A DNA stretch of 64,000 nt from Marinibium conchae (GTDB lineage Bacteria; Pseudomonadota; Gammaproteobacteria; Enterobacterales; Alteromonadaceae): positions 62,001 to 126,000 of the forward strand of contig NZ_JADNRN010000001.1 of NCBI RefSeq assembly GCF_015595035.1, given 5' to 3'. The notes below the pieces were generated by a model that worked only from the letters and a program-made list of their open reading frames with translations, had not been told where the DNA came from and made no database searches. Made by a program: the position numbers and the translations under genes. Of this stretch, positions 51,654 to 60,269 are shown piece by piece; within the stretch, counting starts at the first letter, position 1; each line of letters opens with the position of its first letter.

Positions 51654-53876
51654 TTATTGTGATGATTGTTGTTGAAGGGGTGGATTGTGTTTCTTATCTA
51701 CGTAGCTTAGCTTTGGACTTACACTGCCATCGTTAAGCGTAAGCACCGCATCGGCAGAACGTATTGTTTCTGGACGATGAGCTATCAGGATTTTGGTGAT
51801 ATTAAGGCGACTTAAGTGCTGATTTATTTGCTTTTCATTTGCAATATCGAGGTGACTTGTCGCCTCATCTAAAAAAAGTAAAGAGGGTTCTTTATATAAC
51901 GCTCGTGCGAGGAGGATGCGCTGTTTTTGGCCGCCACTAAGTGAACTCCCCATATCGCCTACCAAGGTGTTGTACTGCATCTTCATTTGAATAATGTCTT
52001 GGTGAATACAAGCCGAGATACAAGCATTGATGACTTTATTGATATCAACTTTTTCAGCAAAATCACTGACGTTGTCTAAAACAGATCCTGTGAGAAGCTG
52101 ATCGTCTTGGAGCACCGCTGCGAAGCCTTGAAGATGCCTATTTTCGCTAGTGAGCTGCTCAATCGACCCGTTCGATAGTGAAATATTTATGCACCCTTTG
52201 CTTGGTTCATTCAGGCCCATTAAACACTGCAGTAAGGTTGACTTGCCACTTCCGCTTTTACCAACAATTGCAAGCGTTTCACCGCGTTGAACAGTGAAGC
52301 TGAGCTTTGAGAATATCCATGGTAATGAATGATGGTAGCGATAGCTTAAGTCTGTAACCGAAAGAGCATACTCTCTTGGCGTTTTGTTTTTTTGCGTTGG
52401 TGAAATGTTTGCTACATTTGCTGCAATACTGTGTTGAATATTGCTCTCGATACTTTTTGTCTTTTCTGTTTTGCTTTGCAAAATATCAGCTAGGCGCGCC
52501 AAATGTACGCTTAGCATTTTGAATTCAAGCCATGTGTTCACGAGGCTATCCGATGCGGCAATAAATCGAGTTTTGTAACTCATAAATGCGTAAAGCATGC
52601 CAATTGAAAAAAGATTGTCGATTACCAAATGTGCCGCTAAAAATACAATTAATATATTCTCTAGTCCGAATATTAGCTTGTTAAGCAAAGCGAAATTAAT
52701 ATTCCACGTTGCCAGACGAATCTGTTTATTCATGGCATGAGTAAGCAGGTTAGACCACTGACCGTGACGCTGAGCTAAGCTATTATTCAACTTAAGCGTT
52801 TTAATTGCTCTGATGCTCTGCATGAAATGCGAACTTTCATTTGCATTTGCTTGGATTATTTCATTTTGCTGGCGCTTCATTGGCTGAAAGAAAAACCACC
52901 TGATTAAAATGTATAAACTCAAGGTTGTACTTACAATCAGTGCTAGTTTTACAGAATAAATCATTAGCACAACGAGCATTAGCAAGGCCATTATCCCGTC
53001 GATAAGCGCTGTTACAATGCCCGAAGTAATTAGGTCGCGAACATGTTGCAGTGCACCGAATCTACTTACCACATCGCCAAGGTGGCGTTTTTGGAAATAG
53101 CTGACTGGAAGACAAAGCAAATGATGAAATACACTGGCCGCCATGTGCAGATTTAAGTAGCAGCTAAAACGAAGCATAAGACGTTCGCGTAAAAAAGACG
53201 TCACAAGGTCGAGGCCGAGTAATATGCAAAAAGCCAAAGCAAGGACGATCAACAGATTGGTATCGACGTTCACAATCACCTCATCGATAACGGTTTGCAT
53301 ATAAAAGGGCGAAGCAAGGGCGAAAGCCTGTAAACAGAGGCTTAAGGTAAACAGTAGAAGCAGATGATGTGAGATGTTTTTCGTTTTTCTAAAGAAGTCA
53401 TGAAGCCTAAGCGCTTTAAGCTTATCATCATTGTGAACATCGAAGTTCTCGTTCGCTCTGAGCTCCAGAGCTATACCTGTATATGCTTCATCTACTTGGG
53501 CTATTTTTAAACGTCGATGTCCAAAAGCGGGGTCGACGATATCACAATAGTCTTTACGTACTTTACTCAACACTACAAAGTGATTGAAATTCCAATGTAA
53601 AATCGCAGGTAAAGCAAGTTCCTTCAGTTCAGTTAAATCGGCTTTGAGCGCACGACTGGATAAGCCAAGTGTTTCTGCATCATTTATTAGGCCACTTAAA
53701 TCACTTCCTTGAGAAGAGCAAGGAGACGCTTGGCGTAAGCTGTCAATTGATACCTTGTTACCATGATAATTAGCTATCATAGTTAAGCAGGCTAGTGAAC
53801 ATTCACTAGCTTCGCTCTGCATAACCAAGGAAACGGAGCTGTTCTTGTGAAACTTTAATTTTTCTGCAAGCGACAT
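51654..53876 (-). CDS. Peptidase-containing ABC transporter (C39, CvaB-like)
   Basis: A 740-residue bacteriocin-type exporter that cuts double-glycine leaders and exports the cargo. The N-terminal C39 peptidase has Gln20 and catalytic Cys26 (MQSEASECSLACLTMIANYHG), His99 (HWNFNHFVVL) and Asp115 (DIVDPAFGH), so it should be active. Six membrane helices cover about 165-430. The ABC domain (about 500-720) has Walker A GKSGSGKST, signature LSGGQKQR and Walker B LLFLDEATSHLD. ATG 53876 overlaps the last base of the preceding stop (TAATG) and has AGAGG nine bases upstream; a longer in-frame start at 53924 lies inside the upstream gene. An outer-membrane TolC partner is not in the window. The nearest candidate substrate is the peptide at 44975-45169. 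Confidence 0.95.
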   Translation of the reverse strand: MSLAEKLKFHKNSSVSLVMQSEASECSLACLTMIANYHGNKVSIDSLRQASPCSSQGSDLSGLINDAETLGLSSRALKADLTELKELALPAILHWNFNHFVVLSKVRKDYCDIVDPAFGHRRLKIAQVDEAYTGIALELRANENFDVHNDDKLKALRLHDFFRKTKNISHHLLLLFTLSLCLQAFALASPFYMQTVIDEVIVNVDTNLLIVLALAFCILLGLDLVTSFLRERLMLRFSCYLNLHMAASVFHHLLCLPVSYFQKRHLGDVVSRFGALQHVRDLITSGIVTALIDGIMALLMLVVLMIYSVKLALIVSTTLSLYILIRWFFFQPMKRQQNEIIQANANESSHFMQSIRAIKTLKLNNSLAQRHGQWSNLLTHAMNKQIRLATWNINFALLNKLIFGLENILIVFLAAHLVIDNLFSIGMLYAFMSYKTRFIAASDSLVNTWLEFKMLSVHLARLADILQSKTEKTKSIESNIQHSIAANVANISPTQKNKTPREYALSVTDLSYRYHHSLPWIFSKLSFTVQRGETLAIVGKSGSGKSTLLQCLMGLNEPSKGCINISLSNGSIEQLTSENRHLQGFAAVLQDDQLLTGSVLDNVSDFAEKVDINKVINACISACIHQDIIQMKMQYNTLVGDMGSSLSGGQKQRILLARALYKEPSLLFLDEATSHLDIANEKQINQHLSRLNITKILIAHRPETIRSADAVLTLNDGSVSPKLSYVDKKHNPPLQQQSSQ

Positions 53877-55153
53877 TACCAAGATCCTCTCAAACTCAAA
53901 ATAGGATTCAGCAACCATTCCCACAGTTTCATTTCTGCCAACACTATTTCAGCTTGGAAAAGCATACCTGGTCTGAGTTGCACCTCGGTGCCGTTGGCAT
54001 TGATATGGGTAGACTGTATCTGTGCTTCTACCATGAACACAGGGCCTGCAAGAGTAAAAGGTGCTTTATTTATCTGATTAGGCAATAGGATGTGCTGAGA
54101 TATTTTATCCAAGCGAGCTTGCAGGGTGCCAAATTTTTGATAGGGAAAGGCATTTAGTTTTAATCGTATATCTTGATCAGGCTGCACAAAGCCAGCTTGG
54201 TCGGAAGGAAGGTATATAAGCGCCTTTAGTTGTTGGTTACCGGAGTTTACTTGCATTAACAAAGTGTTAGAGCCAAGCATCATTCCCTGCCTTGCTTGTA
54301 TATTGCTTATCACTCCATGAACAGGGCTTCTTATTTCATAGCTTTGCGCCGATAAGAAGGCGTTTTGCTGTTGTGTGTTCTGTTCAATGCTATTTTGAAT
54401 GATACTGCTGTTTTCTCGGTAGGTAAGTTCCGCTGCTTTTTGTGTGGCGGCGATCTCTTTTAATTGTTGTTCGGTGCTTTGTAATTGAAATACGGCATCG
54501 TCCTTCTGCAGGCTAGCTCTAAGCCACTCATTTTTATGTTGAGTTAATACCGACTTGGCTATAAGCCCTTTTTCAGCTAAGTGTTTTGTATTGTTCAGCT
54601 GTTCTTCAAGATTGTTAAGGACTAGATCTAGACTGCTAAGCTTATTTTGATGGATGCTAATCATTTGCTCTAAAGCTTGCTTGTTTTGTTGCTGTTGTAT
54701 TGTTTGTTCTTGATACTTCTTTTTCGCAAGCACCTGCCTTTGCTGTAGAAGACCCTTCTGTTTTTCAAGCGAATCCGCAGTGGTGTTTGTTATCGCTTGT
54801 CCGTATGAACTGTTTGTCGGGCGCATTAAGCGAGCGAGAATTTGTCCCTCATTAACTAATTCACCCTCTCGAACCAATAGTTCGATAACTTGGCTTGATG
54901 ATTCACGCGGAAATATGTCTATTAGTGCTTCTTCATTGACCAACCATCCATAGACGGTGGCTTTATTCGTATAGCTTTGGCTAGAGAGCAGGTACAGTGC
55001 AATTGAAATGGCGATGAGCAGCAGCAAAGTCAACAAAAAATAGTGTGCTTTTGGTAATGCAATAGTATTCCCTAGTTTGTGGGCACCTTGATTTTCCAAA
55101 GCTGCTTTGCGAAATAAACCATCTCTTTTTTCATGAGTTACTGAGTCAGGCAT
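53876..55153 (-). CDS. HlyD/CvaA-family membrane fusion protein
   Basis: A 425-residue type I secretion adaptor. One N-terminal membrane helix (about 36-56, FLLTLLLLIAISIALYLL) is followed by a split biotinyl-lipoyl domain (first half about 75-110 with VIELLVREGELVNEGQILARL; second half near IRSPVHGVISNIQARQGMMLGSNTLLMQV), a long Gln-rich coiled-coil hairpin (about 120-265) and a C-terminal beta-barrel (about 310-410). It bridges the ABC transporter in the inner membrane to a TolC-type outer channel. It is the first gene of the export operon; its TAA overlaps the transporter ATG. No strong Shine-Dalgarno is seen before ATG 55153. Confidence 0.93.
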   Translation of the reverse strand: MPDSVTHEKRDGLFRKAALENQGAHKLGNTIALPKAHYFLLTLLLLIAISIALYLLSSQSYTNKATVYGWLVNEEALIDIFPRESSSQVIELLVREGELVNEGQILARLMRPTNSSYGQAITNTTADSLEKQKGLLQQRQVLAKKKYQEQTIQQQQNKQALEQMISIHQNKLSSLDLVLNNLEEQLNNTKHLAEKGLIAKSVLTQHKNEWLRASLQKDDAVFQLQSTEQQLKEIAATQKAAELTYRENSSIIQNSIEQNTQQQNAFLSAQSYEIRSPVHGVISNIQARQGMMLGSNTLLMQVNSGNQQLKALIYLPSDQAGFVQPDQDIRLKLNAFPYQKFGTLQARLDKISQHILLPNQINKAPFTLAGPVFMVEAQIQSTHINANGTEVQLRPGMLFQAEIVLAEMKLWEWLLNPILSLRGSW

Positions 55154-55233
55154 ATTTATTGGTCGGTTAGTAAAGATGCCTTAAAGACTACAAGTATTGA
55201 TAAAAACTGATGTTTAAATTTGGGACAAAAGTG

Positions 55234-55274
55234 TTAAGAAATGGGACATTTGGTCATTTTGTCTCATTTCTTAA
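55234..55274. promoter_or_regulatory. 15-bp inverted repeat upstream of the export operon
   Basis: TTAAGAAATGGGACA (55234-55248) and TGTCTCATTTCTTAA (55260-55274) are complementary at 14 of 15 positions with an 11-base spacer, 81-121 bp before the membrane-fusion-protein start. A further GGGACA lies at 55222-55227. The symmetry and position suggest a dimeric regulator site. The remaining part of 55154-55529 has no open frame of note; I found no second Gly-Gly leader peptide in it. Confidence 0.5.
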
Positions 55275-55529
55275 AGGTGTCTTAAAGTGCAGTATTGAGA
55301 TTTGAGAATATATATTCTCTTGTTTTATTTCTTATTATCAGGGGTTTGCGTCTTCCTGCTAAGCGAAGCGCATTGTGACAGTTGATATCGTATAGGCGAG
55401 ACTGTAAATAGGCATTTCTATTTTTTTGCTATTTAACTTGCCTGTTTTATATACAAACAGGCAGGCTGCATTTTTATTGATGTTTCTGTTTGATATTCCT
55501 TGTGCTGCCATACCACAGGCCCGAACATG

Positions 55530-55561
55530 AAAAAGGGTGCAAATATTGAGTATTTACACCC
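55530..55561 (-). terminator. Terminator of the amidohydrolase gene
   Basis: GGGTGCAAATA (55535-55545) pairs with TATTTACACCC (55551-55561) with one mismatch around TTGAG. The A run at 55530-55534 gives TTTTT after the stem on the minus strand, about 35 bp past the stop. Confidence 0.88.
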
Positions 55562-55596
55562 CTTGATGTAATGAATAAAGTAGAGTTTATTATGCT

Positions 55597-58500
55597 CTAG
55601 TGTACCCAATGATAAGTGTGTGCTTTAGCATCCATTTCTCGTTGAGTTTGTTCAGGCATAAATAAATTGTTCGCCTTCTCAAAGAAAAATTCAGCGCGCT
55701 TGGTTTTGCTTCCCATTTCATTCATGGTTGCCGCGTCAAACACTCGCCCATTAATGATTGTGTAATCAACATATTCGCTGCGACTCAAATCCGCTAGCAC
55801 ATCGCCATCAATAATAACGAGGTCGGCGAGCTTACCCACTTCGATGCTACCGATTTGCTTATCCATGCCCAAGTGACGAGCGCCATCAATTGTGCCGCCT
55901 CTTAAGGCTTCAAATGCTGAGAATCCGCCATGCTCCATCATCCAGAGTTCCCAATGTGCTCCCAAGCCTTCGCGTTGACCATGGGCACCAATGTGCACGC
56001 CCACACCATTATCACGTAATGTTTTGGCATATTCAGCGATAGGATAATGATTGTAGTGTTCATCAGGCGCTTTTGGTCGACGAATCTTACGGTCAAGAAT
56101 GAAGCTTGGCGTATAACGCATCAATCGTTCATTTTCCCAAACATTGCTGCGGTCATAAAAGTACGTCTCACCCGTTAAACCACCGTAAGCGACGACAAAA
56201 GTTGGTGTGTAGCCAAATTTTGTTGCTGCCCACAGTTGGGTTAGGTCGCTATAGCCATTGGCAATTGGTATCGAGTGTTCTAAGCCGGTATGACCATCAA
56301 CTAGCATAGAGATATTTTGTTGGAATTTGCCGCCGCCCTCCGGCACAACCATCATGTCTTGATTTTTTGCAGCAACAAGCACCTGTTGACGTTGGTCGCG
56401 ACGCGGTTGGTTGTAACTCTTGACAGAAATCGCTCCCATGTCCTTTAAACGTTGTACATGGTAGTACGCATCATCATAATCATTTATGACAGACTTGAAT
56501 CGTAATGATTCAGCGCCGTACAAAATGGTGCCAGTTGAGTAAATTCGCGGGGCAACACGCTGGCCAGCTTTCTGAAGTTCCGCTGCAGCCATTATTTCAC
56601 TGGTATCGTTCGATGGGTCATGAATTGTTGTTACACCAAAAGCGAGATTAGAATATTGCGTCCAATTTTGCTGTGGAATAATTTCGCTGCGACCTTGTGA
56701 ACCATGAGCATGGGCATCGATTAAGCCTGGGATCACCGTTTTACCTGTTGCATCAATAATGAGCGCACCTTTGGGAATGCTGACATCTGATTTAGCACCC
56801 ACCGCGGCTATCTTGTTATCTTTGATCAGCACAACCCCGTTTTCGAAAATTTCTTCTATGTTATCGGCGTCACGCATCGTCACCACCTTCGCCCCAACAA
56901 TTGCTTTGTAGCCTGAAGGAGCAAAGCTGGCTTCTTTGAAGCTTAGGTCGATACCTTCGTTGAGCGGTTCTGGTAATTCATCGGCAGCGCCTTTGACGAA
57001 ATTAAATGATTCGCTTAGTGCGCGTTCAAAATAACGTGCACCATGTGACCAGCTTACTGAGCTATTGTCAGGGCTCCATGTCATATAACTGCCAGAGCGC
57101 GCAGACAACTGTTTAACTGGTAAGGAAGACATTGTAGGGCCAATAGAAATTTTTTGCCCGTTGTCTGCGAAGGGGCTAACAAAGGTATTGTATTGATGAA
57201 CAAAGGCGACCCATTTTTTATCGTGAGATAGGCGATATTCGCTAACCTTATCAGCACCATATAAATGCACTCGTTTGTCTTCGCCACGCAGGTTTACACT
57301 CGAAAACTGGGTTTCAGGGTAGGGAGTGCCACCGACTGCTTCAGTGAAGTATACGCGATCATTACCAGCGCTGAAGTGGGGCTCGACACCACGCTTAGAA
57401 ACACGCTCTGTTGTCTTGTCTTTGATGTTAAGAACGTAAATGCCCGGTTCCGTTGAATTACTAGGATCAAGCAAGTATCCACCGGTAAATTTACGATAGG
57501 TTATTAGTTTACCGTCGGTTGAAAAGCTTGGCTCAATATAATGACCTGGTGCTAAGCTTACTACTTTACCTTTTCCGCCTCTTGCGGATACAACTCGTAT
57601 ACTACCTTGTTCTGCATCGTTCCACGTTGTATACACAATACGTTTACCGTCATTTGAATAACGTGGATAGTATTCATCGTGATTGTTTTGCTTGGTAAGC
57701 CTTTTGACCTTGCCCGATTTTATATCTTTCAGATAGAGTTTACCTAGAGCTTGGTAAAGTATCGACTTGCCGTCGGGAGACTTTTGTGCCCACCGTATTG
57801 CCTTAACCTCAAACTCGTCAGGCGCAACATCTACGTCGAAGCGAAGAGCATCGGCGTATTGTAGTGTTGTTTTTACACTTAGCTCTAGGGTGTCTAGCTG
57901 TTTGCTTTGAATATTGAGTTTATGAAATTTGCCACCGGTCCAGAACATGATCTGTTTTGAGTCAGGCGTCCAGTCAAAGTAGGCAAAGTAGCCTTCAGAA
58001 CCAAACCCTTCCTGCATATCGCGCTCAAGGTCTAAGAAAATTGGCTCTTCATCGCCAGTTTTCAGGTTTTTTAAAAATAGGGCGGTCTTGTGTTTCACAC
58101 GTCGAATGAAGGCAAGATATTTGCCATCAGGAGAAGGTGTTGGTACCACTGCGCCGCCGGTGCCAGAGACGAAGCGCTCTTCTTCGCCGTTGCTTCGATC
58201 GTAGCGAATGATGGCAAAAATACCTTGTAGAGCATCGCGGTTATATGAAAAAGTTGAACCACCCGATACGTCTCTGGTGTAGTAGATATAACGTCCATCA
58301 GGCGAGAAAGCTGGGTCGGCAATGTTCTTTTGGTCTGCTTTTCCGTTTACACGTTTTTTGATTGCTAAGCCACTACCGCCACTCTTGTGATAAAGCCATA
58401 TCTCGCCGGCGGGAATGCTTCGGCTCGACATTATACCTTTATTAACAACGATGTATTCTCCGTCAGGGCTCCACTTTGGTGAGTGTATAAGATTATTTTT

Positions 58501-58929
58501 TTCTTTGGTTACTTGGCGTAGATTGTTGCCGTCGATATCCATTAACCATACATTCGACAAACCGTCTCGGTCTGAAATAAAAGCGACGGTTTTGCCATCA
58601 GGACTGATATTTGGGTGGATATTCCAAGCGAAGTCTTGAGTGAGGGCTTTTGCTTCTCCGCCATTTGTGCTGGCAATGAAGATATCGCCCAGCATATCGA
58701 ATACAAAGTTATCTCCACTGGGACTTATATCGAGACTCGACCAAGTAGTTTCATTTGTTGAAATACTAATACTGTTTAGTTCCATCGGCGGATTAAGCAC
58801 ATCCCACGATGCGTATGGTTTCTCTTCACCCACTTCTTTTTTTGCAAGCTCATCAGCCAATGCTAGTGAAGAGAAGGTGAGTAAGCCGGATAGCAATATC
58901 GTGCTTAGTTTCTGTCTTGTTGTAATCAT
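55597..58929 (-). CDS. Secreted TolB-like propeller-amidohydrolase
   Basis: A 1110-residue exported protein. The signal peptide (MITTRQKLSTILLSGLLTFSSLALA) supports ATG 58929 over a TTG at 58992. Residues about 40-640 are WD40/TolB-type propeller repeats with the recurring FSPDGKxIxY or SPDGK pattern (INPNISPDGKTVAFISDRDG, SPKWSPDGEYIVVN, DPAFSPDGRYIYYTRD). Residues about 690-1070 form an amidohydrolase-superfamily metal enzyme: DAHAHGS (metal His pair), a GLEHSIP segment, VHIGAHGQ and the typical C-terminal GSIEVGKLADLVIIDGD. Such fusions occur in marine and soil Gammaproteobacteria and Bacteroidetes; the substrate (a cyclic amide or peptide-like compound) is unknown. It stands alone with its own terminator. 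Confidence 0.88.
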   Translation of the reverse strand: MITTRQKLSTILLSGLLTFSSLALADELAKKEVGEEKPYASWDVLNPPMELNSISISTNETTWSSLDISPSGDNFVFDMLGDIFIASTNGGEAKALTQDFAWNIHPNISPDGKTVAFISDRDGLSNVWLMDIDGNNLRQVTKEKNNLIHSPKWSPDGEYIVVNKGIMSSRSIPAGEIWLYHKSGGSGLAIKKRVNGKADQKNIADPAFSPDGRYIYYTRDVSGGSTFSYNRDALQGIFAIIRYDRSNGEEERFVSGTGGAVVPTPSPDGKYLAFIRRVKHKTALFLKNLKTGDEEPIFLDLERDMQEGFGSEGYFAYFDWTPDSKQIMFWTGGKFHKLNIQSKQLDTLELSVKTTLQYADALRFDVDVAPDEFEVKAIRWAQKSPDGKSILYQALGKLYLKDIKSGKVKRLTKQNNHDEYYPRYSNDGKRIVYTTWNDAEQGSIRVVSARGGKGKVVSLAPGHYIEPSFSTDGKLITYRKFTGGYLLDPSNSTEPGIYVLNIKDKTTERVSKRGVEPHFSAGNDRVYFTEAVGGTPYPETQFSSVNLRGEDKRVHLYGADKVSEYRLSHDKKWVAFVHQYNTFVSPFADNGQKISIGPTMSSLPVKQLSARSGSYMTWSPDNSSVSWSHGARYFERALSESFNFVKGAADELPEPLNEGIDLSFKEASFAPSGYKAIVGAKVVTMRDADNIEEIFENGVVLIKDNKIAAVGAKSDVSIPKGALIIDATGKTVIPGLIDAHAHGSQGRSEIIPQQNWTQYSNLAFGVTTIHDPSNDTSEIMAAAELQKAGQRVAPRIYSTGTILYGAESLRFKSVINDYDDAYYHVQRLKDMGAISVKSYNQPRRDQRQQVLVAAKNQDMMVVPEGGGKFQQNISMLVDGHTGLEHSIPIANGYSDLTQLWAATKFGYTPTFVVAYGGLTGETYFYDRSNVWENERLMRYTPSFILDRKIRRPKAPDEHYNHYPIAEYAKTLRDNGVGVHIGAHGQREGLGAHWELWMMEHGGFSAFEALRGGTIDGARHLGMDKQIGSIEVGKLADLVIIDGDVLADLSRSEYVDYTIINGRVFDAATMNEMGSKTKRAEFFFEKANNLFMPEQTQREMDAKAHTYHWVH

Positions 58930-59127
58930 TCTTATTCTTCTATGTTGAAATAGTTCATGATGGTGTGTCTTATGAAGCGTTTGTTTTTTCAAATGACTTT
59001 TTTAGGTCACTGAATCGCGACCAATAGCTCGGTGCACATTTCATTGAGCACAATAATGGCTATGGCGTTTTTCTGCAACTTTGTGAGTAAAATCATCCTT
59101 GCATAAAAATGGATAGTGTAGTTTTTG

Positions 59128-59280
59128 GGACACACCCTTTTATGAGGCAAACTTGTTTTGCCGATGTTTTGCGGACACACCTTTTTAAACACTAGCTTGT
59201 GCAACAAGGCCAGAGTGATAGGTGTGTCCAACTTAGGGCACCTCTTACTGGAGTGTCTTTTTAGATTGCTAGGTGTGTCC
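59128..59280. repeat. Four GGACACACC/GGTGTGTCC 9-mers in inverted pairs
   Basis: Identical 9-mers occur at 59128-59136 and 59173-59181 (GGACACACC) and, inverted, at 59221-59229 and 59272-59280 (GGTGTGTCC). All lie in the 368-bp gap between the amidohydrolase and the transglutaminase-like gene. The arrangement (two forward, two reverse) allows hairpins joining outer or inner pairs. Purpose unknown; the pattern resembles REP-type repeat clusters or multiple protein-binding sites. Confidence 0.7.
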
Positions 59281-59297
59281 GATTAATGGGTAAAGCG

Positions 59298-60251
59298 CTA
59301 AAAAAGCTCTAATGTAGTTTGGCGGTTACGAATACCCATGGCGCTTTCAGGTGCAACCTCACCAAGTGCGTATTGAGCAGGGCCAGTAGGTTCGGCCAAA
59401 ACAAAGCTAGTCTTGCCTTCTTTGATGCTCAAGTCTTGCTTTTGGGGTTTAAGTGCCACACCAACCAAAGCATGATTCGGTAGATATACCATGGTGCTTT
59501 TAACGTTTGCATTGTATGTTTTAAGCAGTGCCAAGAATAATGTCGACTTGCTATCACAATCACCACGATTGTTCAGCAGTAGTTGCTGAGGGGCGGCAAA
59601 GCCAGAGCCATTTGAGGAAGCTCGGTTCTCGAGAGTATCGTAAGGAATCGCCTGTAGCCAAGACAAAGCGTAGTTTACAAATGCCCGCGTATCATTTGGA
59701 TTAATGAGTGCTTCTTTGATAGCTTCTACTATCGCTACAAGGTGAGGAGCGCTCTCTAAGGCATAGCGTTTATGATCATGCTTGATCGCTTTTTGCCCTA
59801 AATCATCTCGAAAAGCGACATAGTAGTTTTCGTTAAGATATGCAGCTTGTGCCTCATCATGTTTGACGGTGAGCATGTTGTTGACTTCTTCTACCAACTT
59901 TTCAGAGCGCCCAGTAACCTTCATGCTTAAGGTGTTACCAGATTGAGATATAGACACTCGCGCGTCACGAGGGTCGAGTGTTTTTGCATATAAAAGCAGA
60001 GCGCGCTGAGCAGAGTTTTGGGCGAGAAGGGGGTTGTAGGCAGGAGCCGACTCAGGTAAGAGTGAAAAAGTGGCTTTTTTAAACGAAAAGGCTAACGACT
60101 GTTGTTCGCCCTCGCTAGTAGTCCATTCATATTCAAACTTAATTGAATCATCAAGTTGATACTTGTTAAATCGAGTCTGCTTTGCATCTATGTCTGCTGT
60201 AAATAAGATACTTACAGCCAGGGTTATAAAAACGCTTAGTTTTTTGTTCAT
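59298..60251 (-). CDS. Periplasmic transglutaminase-like protein
   Basis: A 317-residue protein with a signal peptide (MNKKLSVFITLAVSILFTADIDA) and no named family known to me. The C-terminal half looks like a transglutaminase/cysteine-protease core: Cys in NNRGDCDSKSTLFLALL, His in YLPNHALVGVAL and an acidic residue in FVLAEPTGPAQYALGE, in the usual Cys-His-Asp/Glu order. The N-terminal half (about 25-190) is beta-rich with no recognised motif. ATG 60251 is chosen over an upstream TTG at 60257. It is 18 bp downstream of cysG on the same strand, so probably cotranscribed, but the functions have no obvious link. Confidence 0.7.
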   Translation of the reverse strand: MNKKLSVFITLAVSILFTADIDAKQTRFNKYQLDDSIKFEYEWTTSEGEQQSLAFSFKKATFSLLPESAPAYNPLLAQNSAQRALLLYAKTLDPRDARVSISQSGNTLSMKVTGRSEKLVEEVNNMLTVKHDEAQAAYLNENYYVAFRDDLGQKAIKHDHKRYALESAPHLVAIVEAIKEALINPNDTRAFVNYALSWLQAIPYDTLENRASSNGSGFAAPQQLLLNNRGDCDSKSTLFLALLKTYNANVKSTMVYLPNHALVGVALKPQKQDLSIKEGKTSFVLAEPTGPAQYALGEVAPESAMGIRNRQTTLELF

Positions 60252-60269
60252 CGTCAATAAGCTCTTAGG

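Noticed and set aside
55301-55390. Possible second Gly-Gly leader peptide upstream of the export operon
   Set aside because: A Ser-Gly codon pair is present on the plus strand, but no start codon, ribosome binding site or leader pattern goes with it.
59007-59231. A 74-residue minus-strand frame in the gap after the amidohydrolase gene
   Set aside because: It is built from the repeated GGACACACC sequences (giving VCPQN and VCPKN repeats), has no ribosome binding site and no family resemblance.
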